DNA of 64,000 nt from Oscillatoria sp. CS-180 (GCF_028330965.1 NZ_JAQMUB010000003.1:1-64000); one strand, 5' to 3'. Shown: positions 27,923 through 36,928, counted from the first letter of the stretch. Program-made: numbers and translations. The notes: a model not told the origin generated them from the sequence alone.

Positions 27923-28867
27923 ATGGTGCAGGGGTTTCCCACAGTACTTGTAGTAGATGATGACAACGATTCGCGAAGCTTTCTGAACATTGCATTGCAA
28001 GCGGGAGCTTTTCAGGTGCTGGAGGCAGCGACTGGTATGGGCGGTTTGTCCATCGTCATGAATGAAGTTGTCGATATTGTTCTTTTGGATGCGGTTCTGC
28101 CTGATATTGATGGGTTTCGGTGCTGCGAGATTATGCATCAGCGCTTGCGCGATCGCTGCCCGCCAGTCTTGATGATTACCGCTCTGAGCGATGAAATTTC
28201 TGTCGAGAAAGCTTTTGAGGCCCAGGCTACCGATTTCATCACGAAACCGGTCCATCTCTCTGTCCTCCTGCACCGCATAAAACGTGTGCTGCAGGAACGT
28301 CAATTGCTTCGAGAACTAGAGTTAGCTAATTCATACTTGCAGCACATTTCTTCGACTGATGAACTGACTGGCTTATCCAATCGTCGGTTTTTTCAGGCCA
28401 ATCTAAATAAAGAATGGAAAAGATTGGTTAGAGAACAAACCCCTTTAGGTGTTTTGCTTTGTGACTTAGATTATTTCAAGCAATACAACGATGCCTATGG
28501 ACATTTAGAAGGCGATCGCTGTCTAAAGCAATTTGCGGCAATTCTTCGGTCATCCGTTGAACGTTCGACGGATTTAGTAGCCCGGTATGGTGGTGAGGAG
28601 TTTATCCTGCTATTGCCAAACACCTCTCTGGAAGGACTTAAAGTTATCGATCAGCGAATCCGCGCACAATTAACCCGTCAGGCAATTCCTCACTATCAGT
28701 CTCCAATTAGCCAGATTGTGACGTACAGTTCAGGTGGAACGGCGGTCATTCCGCAGATTTCCAGAGACCCTACAGATCTCATCGAAGAAGCGGATAAAGC
28801 TCTGTATGAAGCTAAGGATCTGGGGCGTAATCGTCTTATCATTCGAAATAGCATGAGTCTAGTCTAG
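27923..28867 (+). CDS. response regulator with GGDEF domain (diguanylate cyclase)
   Basis: 314 aa. REC domain at 1-125 with acidic pair DDD at 12-14, phospho-acceptor Asp56 in VLLDAVLP and Lys108 in TKPV; short coil; GGDEF domain from about 140 with metal-binding DLDYFKQYND (Asp181) and active loop YGGEEF (223-227). The inhibitory I-site RSTD (214-217) is kept, so product feedback is expected. It makes c-di-GMP from GTP on phosphorylation. AAAGGAG lies one base from the ATG; the GTG codon 2 at 27926 is better spaced and may be the real start. No kinase is adjacent. Confidence 0.93.
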   Translation: MVQGFPTVLVVDDDNDSRSFLNIALQAGAFQVLEAATGMGGLSIVMNEVVDIVLLDAVLPDIDGFRCCEIMHQRLRDRCPPVLMITALSDEISVEKAFEAQATDFITKPVHLSVLLHRIKRVLQERQLLRELELANSYLQHISSTDELTGLSNRRFFQANLNKEWKRLVREQTPLGVLLCDLDYFKQYNDAYGHLEGDRCLKQFAAILRSSVERSTDLVARYGGEEFILLLPNTSLEGLKVIDQRIRAQLTRQAIPHYQSPISQIVTYSSGGTAVIPQISRDPTDLIEEADKALYEAKDLGRNRLIIRNSMSLV

Positions 28868-29902
28868 ATTGGCCTGACGACTCAGCTTACGAAGCGTTCG
28901 GTGCATTTCAGGTAAGCGGCTGAAGACGGCAGATGCTTTCAAAAAAGCTTTGTGGGGCAGCGCCGGAATGCCCGTGACAATTTCACCCGGTTTGACATCG
29001 CTGTGGATACCCGCTTTAGCCGTTGCGATCGCTCCTTTCCCAATCCTGGCCTGGTTCGAGATTCCTACTTGGCCCGCTAAAATCGCCTGATCTTCAACAG
29101 TGACGCCACCTGCCATACCGACTTGAGCCGCCATGACAACGCCTTGCCCAATCTCGCAGCCGTGAGCCACATGAACCAAGTTGTCAAGCTTCGTACCGCG
29201 TCGCACCCGAGTTTCACCCACTGCGGGGCGATCTACCGCTGAGTTGCAACCAATCTCGACGCCATCTTCCAAAACGGTAATGCCTGACTGCTCCATCTTT
29301 TCCCATCCGGCAGCTGTAGGAACGAAGCCAAACCCTTCTGAGCCAATCACAGCCCCGCTGTGAATCACACAGTCTGCACCGATTCGAGTCCGCTCGTGAA
29401 TTACACAATTGGCATGAAGTACGGTGCGATCGCCGACAACCGCGTTGGGGTAGACCACCACGTTGGGATGAATACAGACACCAGTTCCCACCTTGGCTCC
29501 TGCTTGAATCACAGCATGGGCACCAATACTCACGTCGTCTCCAATTTGGGCTGCGGGATCAATGATGGCGGTTGAATGGATGCTGGGAGAAGGTTTGAAT
29601 GGCTGATAAAACAGCGCGATCGCCCGGGCAAATCCCAAGCGGGGATCTGGTGTGCTGATCCAGGCAATGTTGCGATCGTTGGCATAGGCTTGGAGCGCTT
29701 CATTCTTCGGTAAAATTAGGGCGCTAGCTGCGGTCGTTTCGACGTACTTGGCAAACTTCTCACCTTCGATATAGCTCAGGGTCCCTGGCGCTGCCGTCTG
29801 CACCGCAGCAACCCCTGCAATATCGGGATCCCGATCCGGAAAGGCCGACAAACTTGATTCCTCAGTGATGCCGATAGCTTGGGCGATAGCGCTGAACTTC
29901 AT
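28859..29902 (-). CDS. lpxD: UDP-3-O-acylglucosamine N-acyltransferase
   Basis: 347 aa. N-terminal uridine-binding domain (about 1-100) followed by a left-handed beta-helix of hexapeptide repeats (about 105-300) and a C-terminal helix. Motifs IHPNVVVYPNAVVG, FGFVPTAAGWEKM (with the catalytic region HSGAVIGSEGFGF) and NLVHVAHGCEIG are those of LpxD. It N-acylates UDP-3-O-acyl-GlcN in lipid A synthesis. Its last nine bases overlap the 3' end of the convergent diguanylate cyclase gene. Confidence 0.94.
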   Translation of the reverse strand: MKFSAIAQAIGITEESSLSAFPDRDPDIAGVAAVQTAAPGTLSYIEGEKFAKYVETTAASALILPKNEALQAYANDRNIAWISTPDPRLGFARAIALFYQPFKPSPSIHSTAIIDPAAQIGDDVSIGAHAVIQAGAKVGTGVCIHPNVVVYPNAVVGDRTVLHANCVIHERTRIGADCVIHSGAVIGSEGFGFVPTAAGWEKMEQSGITVLEDGVEIGCNSAVDRPAVGETRVRRGTKLDNLVHVAHGCEIGQGVVMAAQVGMAGGVTVEDQAILAGQVGISNQARIGKGAIATAKAGIHSDVKPGEIVTGIPALPHKAFLKASAVFSRLPEMHRTLRKLSRQANLD

Positions 29903-29928
29903 ACTGTTTTAAGTGAACAGGAGCTTCC

Positions 29929-31299
29929 TTACGCTACCAGAAACGCGACACACTCTACATGAGCTGTCTGTGGAAAGAAGTCCGCAGGTTGTACACGATT
30001 TAAGTGATAACCGCCTGCACGACAGAGCTTTTTGAGATCGCGGGCTAGTGTTGCTGGGTTGCAGCTCATGTAAGCAATTCGTTGCGGATGGAGCGAGATG
30101 AGGGCCTCTAGAACGTGATCATCGCAGCCTTTACGGGGTGGATCGAGCATGACAACATCAGGAACGCGGTCTTGCAAATGTAGCCTTACCTGAGGTAACA
30201 GTTCTGCTACTGTTCCCGCCTGAAATCGCACGTTGGCGATCCCGTTGAGCTCAGCATTTTCAGCCGCAATTTCAACAGCTTCGTCTTGGACTTCTAAACC
30301 TAAACAGAATTCTGCGCGTTGTGCGATCGGTAGTGTCAGCGTGCCAATGCCACAATAAGCATCGACAATGGCCTCAGTTCCTTGTAGTTGCAATTCATTC
30401 ACAATGACGGCTAGTAGCCGCTCAGCCTGCTCTGTGTGAATTTGAAAGAAAGTGGTGGGATAAATATGAAAGGTCAGTTCCGCAAACTGTTCTTCCAAAT
30501 AGGGCTGCCCTACAACATATCGCGTCTTTTTACCCCAGATCGCATTGCCTGACTTGCGATTCCGGTTGATACAAATTCCCGCCAGTTCTGGATAACGCTG
30601 TTTCCACTGGAGGCATTGCTCCTCCAAGCCCTCAAGTTCCCAGGTCGTACTGATCAGCGTCAGCAGCATTTGACCTGTGCGGCGGCCAATGCGGAGAGCC
30701 AGATGCCGCAGTGCACCTTCTCGGCTACTTTCGTCAAAAATAGACCACCCTCGCTGCTGAATATCCTGTTTGACTTCGGCTAGTAGCGGATCGAGGCGAT
30801 CGTCCTGTACGGGACACTGATTCAAATTCACAATTTGATGAGTCCCCTTGCGGAAATAACCAGCCTTCACTTTGCCTTCTGGCGATCGCCCCAAAGGATA
30901 AGTTGCCTTATTGCGATAGTCCAAAGGGTGGTCCGCCGCCAGAATGGGATCAACTTGAACGTCAGCAAAACCGCCGATGCGTGTAAGAGCATCGGTAACC
31001 TGTTGCTGTTTAGCGGCAAGCTGCGCTTCATAGGTCACAGACTGCCACTGACAACCCCCGCACTTGTCCGCCACAATGCAGGCGGGTCGGATGCGATCGC
31101 TAGACGCTTGCAATATCTCCAATAGCTTGCCCCTGCCGAAAGACGGTTTCGTGAAAATCAGGCGGGTTTGGATGCGATCGCCTGGCACCGTATCGGGAAC
31201 AAACACTACACGATTGTCCCAACGACCGACACCTTCACCACTGCTACTGAGATCAGTGATATCGAGTTCGAGGGTTTGCCCTTGTTGCCAGTGAATCAT
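29929..31299 (-). CDS. rlmD: 23S rRNA (uracil-C5)-methyltransferase, RlmD/TrmA family
   Basis: 456 aa. N-terminal TRAM domain (about 5-62), then Cys74, Cys80 and Cys83 in CIVADKCGGCQW with a fourth Cys in NLNQCPVQ for a 4Fe-4S cluster, then a Rossmann methyltransferase domain with VDAYCGIGTLTLP (SAM site), MLDPPRKGC and the nucleophile in YMSCNPATLARDL. It methylates uridine C5 in rRNA; RlmD versus RlmC/TrmA paralogue cannot be settled by eye. Located 26 bases upstream of lpxD on the same strand, so probably in one transcript. Confidence 0.9.
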   Translation of the reverse strand: MIHWQQGQTLELDITDLSSSGEGVGRWDNRVVFVPDTVPGDRIQTRLIFTKPSFGRGKLLEILQASSDRIRPACIVADKCGGCQWQSVTYEAQLAAKQQQVTDALTRIGGFADVQVDPILAADHPLDYRNKATYPLGRSPEGKVKAGYFRKGTHQIVNLNQCPVQDDRLDPLLAEVKQDIQQRGWSIFDESSREGALRHLALRIGRRTGQMLLTLISTTWELEGLEEQCLQWKQRYPELAGICINRNRKSGNAIWGKKTRYVVGQPYLEEQFAELTFHIYPTTFFQIHTEQAERLLAVIVNELQLQGTEAIVDAYCGIGTLTLPIAQRAEFCLGLEVQDEAVEIAAENAELNGIANVRFQAGTVAELLPQVRLHLQDRVPDVVMLDPPRKGCDDHVLEALISLHPQRIAYMSCNPATLARDLKKLCRAGGYHLNRVQPADFFPQTAHVECVAFLVA

Positions 31300-31359
31300 T
31301 GGGGTGACGAGTGAATAATGTAGATGGGTAGATGCAAGGAGAAAGAGAGTTTATCCTAG

Positions 31360-31929
31360 TTATTTGAATGGATGGCCTGCTTGACCAAAAATATCGTCTT
31401 CGGTGCTGACCGCTTTTTCAGCCTCATCAACGTAGCCGCTTTTGGCTTGGGGAAAGGCGTCACAGTAGGGAATGTAGGGTTTAATGTCTAGTACAGGAGT
31501 TTGGTCTAGAAGATCGATGCCTTCCACGTGAATAACACCAGCTTCAACTTTGAGAATGCGGGTAACGCTAAGGCTAATGGGGTTGGGTCTGTGCGGAGCA
31601 CGGGTTGCCAGGGTGCCTCGACGTACTCTCGGACCACGAGGAGGCATGACGGTGGGATTCCAGTGATGGTTGAGATGAAGCCATGCAATCACCCATAAGT
31701 ATTCAAACCCTTCTAAATCTTTTAGCGCGATCGCTGGCACGACATCTGGAAAGAGTTCGATACGGGCGATCGCGGGATTGTAGTCTGATGGCACGGTGGA
31801 GAGCTGAGACTGTCGTGGTGTTCCATGGCGCTCTGTATAGGGCGATCGTACGATCCCAATAGCCCTCAGCGTCACCTCACAGGGAAAATCAACTGCCTGA
31901 CTGTAGTGCTTAGGAGGTCGTTTTGGCAT
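31360..31929 (-). CDS. trmO: tRNA (N6-threonylcarbamoyladenosine-A37) methyltransferase, TrmO/YaeB family
   Basis: 189 aa. TLRAIGIVRSPYTERHGTPRQ at the N-terminus, LKDLEGFEYLWVIAWLHLN, the TRAPHRPNPISLSV block and LDIKPYIPYCDAF are the conserved TsaA/TrmO motifs. It transfers methyl from SAM to t6A37 in tRNAThr. The C-terminal extension found in E. coli is absent, as usual for shorter members. It lies 60 bases upstream of rlmD in the same direction. Confidence 0.92.
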   Translation of the reverse strand: MPKRPPKHYSQAVDFPCEVTLRAIGIVRSPYTERHGTPRQSQLSTVPSDYNPAIARIELFPDVVPAIALKDLEGFEYLWVIAWLHLNHHWNPTVMPPRGPRVRRGTLATRAPHRPNPISLSVTRILKVEAGVIHVEGIDLLDQTPVLDIKPYIPYCDAFPQAKSGYVDEAEKAVSTEDDIFGQAGHPFK

Positions 31930-31957
31930 CGTTTTAGCGGGCTATCTCCAAGAGCGT

Positions 31958-32206
31958 CTATGATTTTTCGCCAGATTGCTTCAATGCAAAATCAATGACG
32001 GTTTTGCTGAGGCGGATGCGATGATTAAGCATGTTATCGATAGCAGATTTGAGTGAGAAAGACGGGTTTTGTTGCTTGTCTTTAAGCAGCACTCCAATAG
32101 AGCCAGTCAAAGATAACCCACACAGCCGAGCTATGCGTCTGCCAGCAACAAGAGAGATTAACGGAGATGTATTAACGACAATTACCTTTGAGTCAGGCAT
32201 TAGCAA
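31958..32206 (-). pseudogene. truncated DUF3368/PIN-type toxin with internal in-frame deletion
   Basis: 82 codons. The first part, KVIVVNTSPLISLV, is the N-terminus of DUF3368 PIN-like proteins, and the remainder, AGRRIARLCGLSLTGSIGVLLKDKQ onward, is the C-terminal third of the same family. The central roughly 100 residues with most acidic PIN residues are missing, with the frame kept. An active nuclease is therefore unlikely. It overlaps the 3' end of the UPF0175 gene by 14 bases, the normal antitoxin-toxin layout. Confidence 0.75.
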
Positions 32207-32447
32207 TATCAGACAACAGTTCGGCTTCGGTTAAATCAATCACTGGCACTCCATAGTCATCTAGCTTGAGCAGAAATGTGATTCGGTCTACGTTCAGAAG
32301 CCTAGCGGCCATACCGGAAGACAGTCGTTTCATTTCGAAGAGTTTTACAGCCATAGCCCACTTGGCTTCTTGTTCAAATTGCTCTTGAGTACGGCCAAGG
32401 GCATCTGGAAAAGTATCTGGATAATCAATAACTAACTGCAAAGACAT
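32193..32447 (-). CDS. UPF0175 family antitoxin-like protein
   Basis: 84 aa. The segments EQFEQEAKWAMAVKLFEMKRLSSGMAARLL (helical, ribbon/helix-turn-helix-like) and LNVDRITFLLKLDDYGVPVID are diagnostic of UPF0175, which usually sits directly upstream of a DUF3368 PIN toxin and is taken to be its antitoxin and operon repressor. The gene is intact although the toxin is not, as expected when the toxin is lost first. Confidence 0.88.
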   Translation of the reverse strand: MSLQLVIDYPDTFPDALGRTQEQFEQEAKWAMAVKLFEMKRLSSGMAARLLNVDRITFLLKLDDYGVPVIDLTEAELLSDIANA

Positions 32448-32585
32448 CGTTTTTCTCTATGGTGTGTATAGCAGGTATTAGCATGAGACTAGATCGCAGC
32501 TGGTAGACAATCCTACGGGTGCTCTTAAACAGCCTTCTAACGTGTGGCCTGCTGACAGCGTCGTCATTCACCTCCCCTCATTATT

Positions 32586-33299
32586 ATGGATATCCTGGTT
32601 GTTGAAGATGAGCTAGACATTGCCAATCTCATCAAGGTTTATCTGGAAAAGGAAGGTTTTACGGTTCATCTTTGTCGCGACGGGCAGCAGGCATTGCAAA
32701 TGGCTCAGACCATTCAGCCAGATGTTGTTGTGCTGGACCTGATGCTGCCTGGACTGGATGGACTCGAAGTGTGTGCCCAAATCCGTCAGAAACCTGGGGA
32801 CAAAGATCCTTACATCATGATGGTGACGGCTAAGGGGGAAGAACTGGATCGCATTATTGGTTTATCTACTGGGGCGGATGACTATTTGGTGAAGCCGTTT
32901 AGCCCAAGGGAGTTGGTCGCCAGGGTGAGGGCTTTGCTACGGCGTAGTCTACGGCAGGGGGGGCAAACACCCCAGTTTCAGAGTCCGCATTTTCAGCTCG
33001 ATCCAACTCAGCGGCTAGCAACGCGATCGCTCCCAGATGGCACATCGGAACCCCTGTCTTTGACCACGCTAGAATTTGACCTATTGGCAACCTTTGTCAG
33101 CTACCCCGGTCGTGTATGGACACGCCCCCAGCTGATCGAAAAGCTTTGGGGCGAAGACTTTTATGGGGATGAGCGGATCGTAGACGCTCACATAGCTCGT
33201 CTACGAAAAAAGGTTGAACCGGACCCGGCTCAGCCAACCCATATCAAAACGGTGATTGGGGTAGGGTACAAGTTTGAGGACGAAGCTGATCCATCATGA
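32586..33299 (+). CDS. OmpR-family response regulator
   Basis: 237 aa. REC domain (1-120) with Glu7/Asp8/Glu9, phospho-acceptor Asp51 in VVVLDLMLPG, Thr81 region MMVTAKG and KPFSPREL with Lys; C-terminal winged helix (about 140-230) ending in HIKTVIGVGYKFE. It binds DNA as a phosphorylated dimer. Its stop overlaps the start of the following kinase gene by four bases (ATGA), so the two are a translationally coupled pair. The signal is unknown. Confidence 0.95.
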   Translation: MDILVVEDELDIANLIKVYLEKEGFTVHLCRDGQQALQMAQTIQPDVVVLDLMLPGLDGLEVCAQIRQKPGDKDPYIMMVTAKGEELDRIIGLSTGADDYLVKPFSPRELVARVRALLRRSLRQGGQTPQFQSPHFQLDPTQRLATRSLPDGTSEPLSLTTLEFDLLATFVSYPGRVWTRPQLIEKLWGEDFYGDERIVDAHIARLRKKVEPDPAQPTHIKTVIGVGYKFEDEADPS

Positions 33300-34444
33300 G
33301 AAAGCCTAGCCTGCGAAGTCGTCTGTTTAGAGCACACCTGACTGTACTAGCGATCGGAATCATCACCCTAACAATTGTGGGCTGGCTATACACGCCACGA
33401 CTCTTTATCCTGCGGCTACGGCGTATCCAAGGCAGCAATTTCCGCATGGCCCAAGTTCAAGGGCAACTCGTCGAAGTTTTTCAGTTTGCTTGGGGGCGTG
33501 GGATGTTGTGGGCGGCGCTGCTAGGAGGAATCTCAGCCAGTAGTTTGAGCTATTGGCTGTCTCAGCGCATTGTCGATCCGCTGTTAGAGATGGAAGGAAT
33601 TACCCGCGCCTTTGCCTCGGGAGAACTGGACCGACGCCTGCCCGAGTATGAAATTCTGGAGCTGACTCAGTTGGCTAATAGCGTGAATCACATGGCGGCT
33701 GATATTCAGAGCGTGGAACAGCGGCGACGTGATTTGGTGAGTGACCTATCCCATGAGTTACGGACTCCGCTAACGATCCTGAAAGGTTATTTAGAAGGGC
33801 TTTCAGATGGAACTTTAGAGGCTGATCCTGCCATTTACGATCGCCTCATCCGCGAAACAGGACGACTTCAGCGGTTGGTAAATGATCTTCAAGAGCTATC
33901 CCAGCTAGAGTCAGGTTATTTATCCATCAACCCCCGACCTACAGATTTACACGATCTGCTGGCCTCTATCATGGCTCGGTTTACCGATCAACGTTTGCCG
34001 GATGATCCGGTCCAGTTGCGGTTGCACTATCCCAAAAAGCTCCCTTTGGTGCAAGCCGATGCAGAGCGTATTGAGCAGGTGATGGTCAATCTCCTCAGCA
34101 ATGCGTTACGACATACGGAGGTCGGATATGTTCAAGTGAGGGTATGGTCGGAAGGGATGAAGGTTTGGGTGTCCGTGGAAGATACTGGCCCAGGCATTGC
34201 GCCAGAAGATGTCAATCATGTGTTTGACCGCTTCTGGCGAGCTGATCGCTCACGCGATCGCGCTTCCGGGGGCACAGGTATCGGATTAACCATTTGCCAG
34301 CGTTTAATCGACCTTCATGGTGGGCATATTGAAGTTGAGAGCATCGTCGGACAGGGCAGCATCTTTCGATTTTGGTTACCAATTGCGGGGACATCTGGCT
34401 CTCACGAAGCCAGATCACGCCCACTGCTAGAGAAAACCGTGTAA
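33296..34444 (+). CDS. sensor histidine kinase, partner of the upstream regulator
   Basis: 382 aa. Two membrane helices (about 13-33 and 68-88) bound a very short extracytoplasmic loop of about 35 residues, too small for a classical sensor domain; then HAMP (about 90-142), HisKA with His153 in SDLSHELRTPLT, and HATPase_c with the N box (NLLSNALRH), DTGPGIAPED and GGTGIGLTI. The short loop suggests intramembrane sensing or an accessory sensor protein. Coupled to the regulator gene. Confidence 0.95.
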   Translation: MRKPSLRSRLFRAHLTVLAIGIITLTIVGWLYTPRLFILRLRRIQGSNFRMAQVQGQLVEVFQFAWGRGMLWAALLGGISASSLSYWLSQRIVDPLLEMEGITRAFASGELDRRLPEYEILELTQLANSVNHMAADIQSVEQRRRDLVSDLSHELRTPLTILKGYLEGLSDGTLEADPAIYDRLIRETGRLQRLVNDLQELSQLESGYLSINPRPTDLHDLLASIMARFTDQRLPDDPVQLRLHYPKKLPLVQADAERIEQVMVNLLSNALRHTEVGYVQVRVWSEGMKVWVSVEDTGPGIAPEDVNHVFDRFWRADRSRDRASGGTGIGLTICQRLIDLHGGHIEVESIVGQGSIFRFWLPIAGTSGSHEARSRPLLEKTV

Positions 34445-34494
34445 CCTTGATATGAACATTAGTTGCTAGGATTTTTACCCTCACCCCGGTTGCC

Positions 34495-35607
34495 ATGCAG
34501 GATTCTCCGCCAAAACTATCGGATTATCGGGATGCTAGTGGCCGTCAAGCTCGTCGCAAGCTGCTCCATAAACCTGGTCACCTGTTTCGGGATCGTTACC
34601 GGATCGTTAAAGTCTTAGCCTCTGGGGGATTCGGGGTGACGTATCTGGCTCAAGATGGTGTTATTCCAGGGAGTCCCCTTTGCGTAATTAAGCAGCTTTG
34701 TCCTAAGGTCAACAGTCCTCTTGCATTAGAGCGGGCAAAACGACGCTTTCGCAAAGAAGCCAAGGTCTTGGCAAAAGTCGGCAGCCATTCTCAAATTCCT
34801 CTCCTGCTGGACTATTTCACAATCAATGACGGTTTTTATTTAGTTCAGGAATATATTCCTGGACAGGTTCTGACCAAAGAAGTGCGGCGTTATGGACCTC
34901 AGAGTGAACGGCACGTCAAGCAATTTCTGCGAGAGATTTTGCCTGTCGTCAAGTTTGTTCACCGTTGCCGCATCATTCATCGTGATATCAAACCACCCAA
35001 TATCATTCGTTGTGCTGACGACGGGCGGTTGGTCCTGATTGATTTCGGAGCTGTACGTGAGTGTTTAGGCGAACTTGGAGAAGGCAGCTACCAAAACTCG
35101 ATGACACAGTTTGTGGGGACGCCCGGATTTGCCCCACCAGAACAGCAAGCGCTGCGTCCTACTTACTCCAGTGACATTTATGCGCTGGGGATGACCTGCC
35201 TGTTTTTATTAACGAGCAAGACACCGATTGAATTTGATTCAGATCCCAAAACAGGCCGTATTCTATGGCAGCACTTAGTCAAACTTAGCAATCGCTTCAC
35301 CGATATTTTAGAAAAAATGTTGAGTCCTGATGTCGTTGACCGCTTTGAAACGGTTGACGAACTGATGCGGGCATTAGTGCTGGAAGACTATTTCGACACG
35401 CTGCAACCCGGCCTGAGCTATCAACCCCGCTCGATGCAACCGGATGATGTAATGGAGCCGATAGACGGCTATCTCACGCCTATTCAGCGACAGGCCATTT
35501 CGATTCGTCGTTGGCGATCGCGCCGTCAAAAATCTAATGCTCAGCCCACCCCAAACACGGGTTTTCCCATGTCTACGGGAACTGCATCCCCTAACCATCT
35601 TTTTTAG
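34495..35607 (+). CDS. Ser/Thr protein kinase (Hanks type)
   Basis: 370 aa. Kinase domain from about 35 to 310: glycine loop ASGGFGVTY (42-50), Lys66, catalytic HRDIKPPN (162-169), DFG at 183-185, and the APE-type FAPPEQ. The C-terminus (about 310-370) is a short basic, Ser/Pro-rich tail without TM helix or extra domain, so it is a soluble kinase. Insertion PGSPLCVIKQLCPKVNS after strand 3 is the cyanobacterial SpkB/SpkD-like pattern. It follows the two-component pair by 50 bases; co-regulation possible. Confidence 0.94.
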   Translation: MQDSPPKLSDYRDASGRQARRKLLHKPGHLFRDRYRIVKVLASGGFGVTYLAQDGVIPGSPLCVIKQLCPKVNSPLALERAKRRFRKEAKVLAKVGSHSQIPLLLDYFTINDGFYLVQEYIPGQVLTKEVRRYGPQSERHVKQFLREILPVVKFVHRCRIIHRDIKPPNIIRCADDGRLVLIDFGAVRECLGELGEGSYQNSMTQFVGTPGFAPPEQQALRPTYSSDIYALGMTCLFLLTSKTPIEFDSDPKTGRILWQHLVKLSNRFTDILEKMLSPDVVDRFETVDELMRALVLEDYFDTLQPGLSYQPRSMQPDDVMEPIDGYLTPIQRQAISIRRWRSRRQKSNAQPTPNTGFPMSTGTASPNHLF

Positions 35608-35741
35608 CCATACGGTCAATACAGCACCACAGAGCGAATACTCTTGCCGGCATGCATCAAATCGAAGGTGGTATTGGCATCAAGGATTTTCAGTCCCCTT
35701 TTGGGGAAGGATGCTATGCTGGGGCATCAGCCTTTGAGATC

Positions 35742-35746
35742 GGAGG
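35742..35746 (+). promoter_or_regulatory. ribosome-binding site fixing the cas6 GTG start
   Basis: GGAGG six bases before the GTG at 35753. It is a strong Shine-Dalgarno and decides for the GTG, since no in-frame ATG exists nearby. Confidence 0.6.
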
Positions 35747-35752
35747 TGACCT

Positions 35753-36856
35753 GTGGCTCCTCAACGGCAGCGAAAGTTATCCTGGCCGAAGAAGACAGAA
35801 CTTGTTGGACTGGAATTTTTGCTCCAAGCTACGCAAGACTGTGAGTTGTACCCGCAATACACGATCGCTCTCCACGCCTGGTTTTTACAACAAATTCAGA
35901 GCTTTGATCCAGAACTTTCAGCCTATCTACACGACGGCGAATCAGAAAAATCCTTTTCTATCACGGGATTAGACGGGCAATTCGTTTCTCATCGGCGATC
36001 ATTGCAGCTGAAGCAAGGACAAACCTATCGTTGGCAAGTGCATGGTTTCTCCAAAGAGGCTGCTGCAGGCTTAGCCGCTTGGTTGCAGGAACCGCCAACG
36101 GAGTTGGTCATCAAGACAACGCCCCTGACTGTTCAAGATATTCAGATTGTCCTACCAGCAACAACCTACCAAGCTTTGTCAAAAGAGCCATCGGACAGCA
36201 ACTCCTTCAGCCTCACCTTCGCTAGCCCCACCAGCTTTCGACGTAAAGGTCATCATCTACCGTTACCCTGGCCGCGTAACGTCTTTCATAGCTATCTGCG
36301 ACGTTGGAACCATTTCTCGGAGCAAGCGGTTTCTCAAGACGAGTTTTTAGACTGGATTGATGACCACGCTATTATTCAGCGACATCAAATGCAGTCAGTT
36401 AAGGTGGCAGCGGGCAAACGGGGATCCGTAACGGGATTCACTGGGGCGATCGCCTATGCCCTGACGTCTCAAGCTAAAAACCATCCTAATTTCCATAACT
36501 TATTTTTCACGCTGGGACGATTAGCTCCCTATTGTGGCACTGGACATAAAACGACTTTTGGCCTTGGCCACACAATCGCAGGCTGGCATCTCAAAGAGAC
36601 CACTTTGGACGTTCCCCCTGTTCAAGTGTTACTTGCAGAGCGCATTGAAGAACTTACAATCCTGTTTCGAGAGCAGCGCAAACGCACGGGCGGCGATCGC
36701 GCTCAAAATATTGCGGAGAAATGGGCCACAGTTCTGGCTCGCCGAGAACAAGGCGACTCGCTCCTAGACATTGCCAACGACTTAGATATGCCCTACGAAA
36801 CAGCAAAGACTTACAGTAAACTGGCACGGCGATCTCTGAAGGACAAGCCAAATTAA
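35753..36856 (+). CDS. cas6: Cas6-family CRISPR endoribonuclease with C-terminal helix-turn-helix
   Basis: 367 aa. Residues about 10-290 match the Cas6 RAMP fold: N-terminal ferredoxin-like part (LEFLLQATQ, Y-PQYTIALHAWFL), a hydrophilic linker, then a second half with TSFRRKGHHLPLPWPRNVF and the C-terminal glycine loop CGTGHKTTFGLG. The likely general-base His is in this stretch but cannot be assigned by eye. From about 300 there is a charged helix and a helix-turn-helix, ARREQGDSLLDIANDLDM...TAKTYSKLARR, absent from minimal Cas6. Normally it cuts pre-crRNA in type I/III systems, but no CRISPR array, cas1/2 or effector gene occurs in this window. Confidence 0.82.
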   Translation: MAPQRQRKLSWPKKTELVGLEFLLQATQDCELYPQYTIALHAWFLQQIQSFDPELSAYLHDGESEKSFSITGLDGQFVSHRRSLQLKQGQTYRWQVHGFSKEAAAGLAAWLQEPPTELVIKTTPLTVQDIQIVLPATTYQALSKEPSDSNSFSLTFASPTSFRRKGHHLPLPWPRNVFHSYLRRWNHFSEQAVSQDEFLDWIDDHAIIQRHQMQSVKVAAGKRGSVTGFTGAIAYALTSQAKNHPNFHNLFFTLGRLAPYCGTGHKTTFGLGHTIAGWHLKETTLDVPPVQVLLAERIEELTILFREQRKRTGGDRAQNIAEKWATVLARREQGDSLLDIANDLDMPYETAKTYSKLARRSLKDKPN

Positions 36857-36928
36857 AGCTGTAGCTGATGTATAGCTTTAGTCAGATAGCTCGCCATCAT
36901 GTCCTAGCGAAACTGACGACAGCTACAT

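Noticed and set aside
27731-28303. 190-codon minus-strand open frame overlapping the GGDEF gene
   Set aside because: Antisense to a strongly supported gene, low-complexity composition and no recognisable family.
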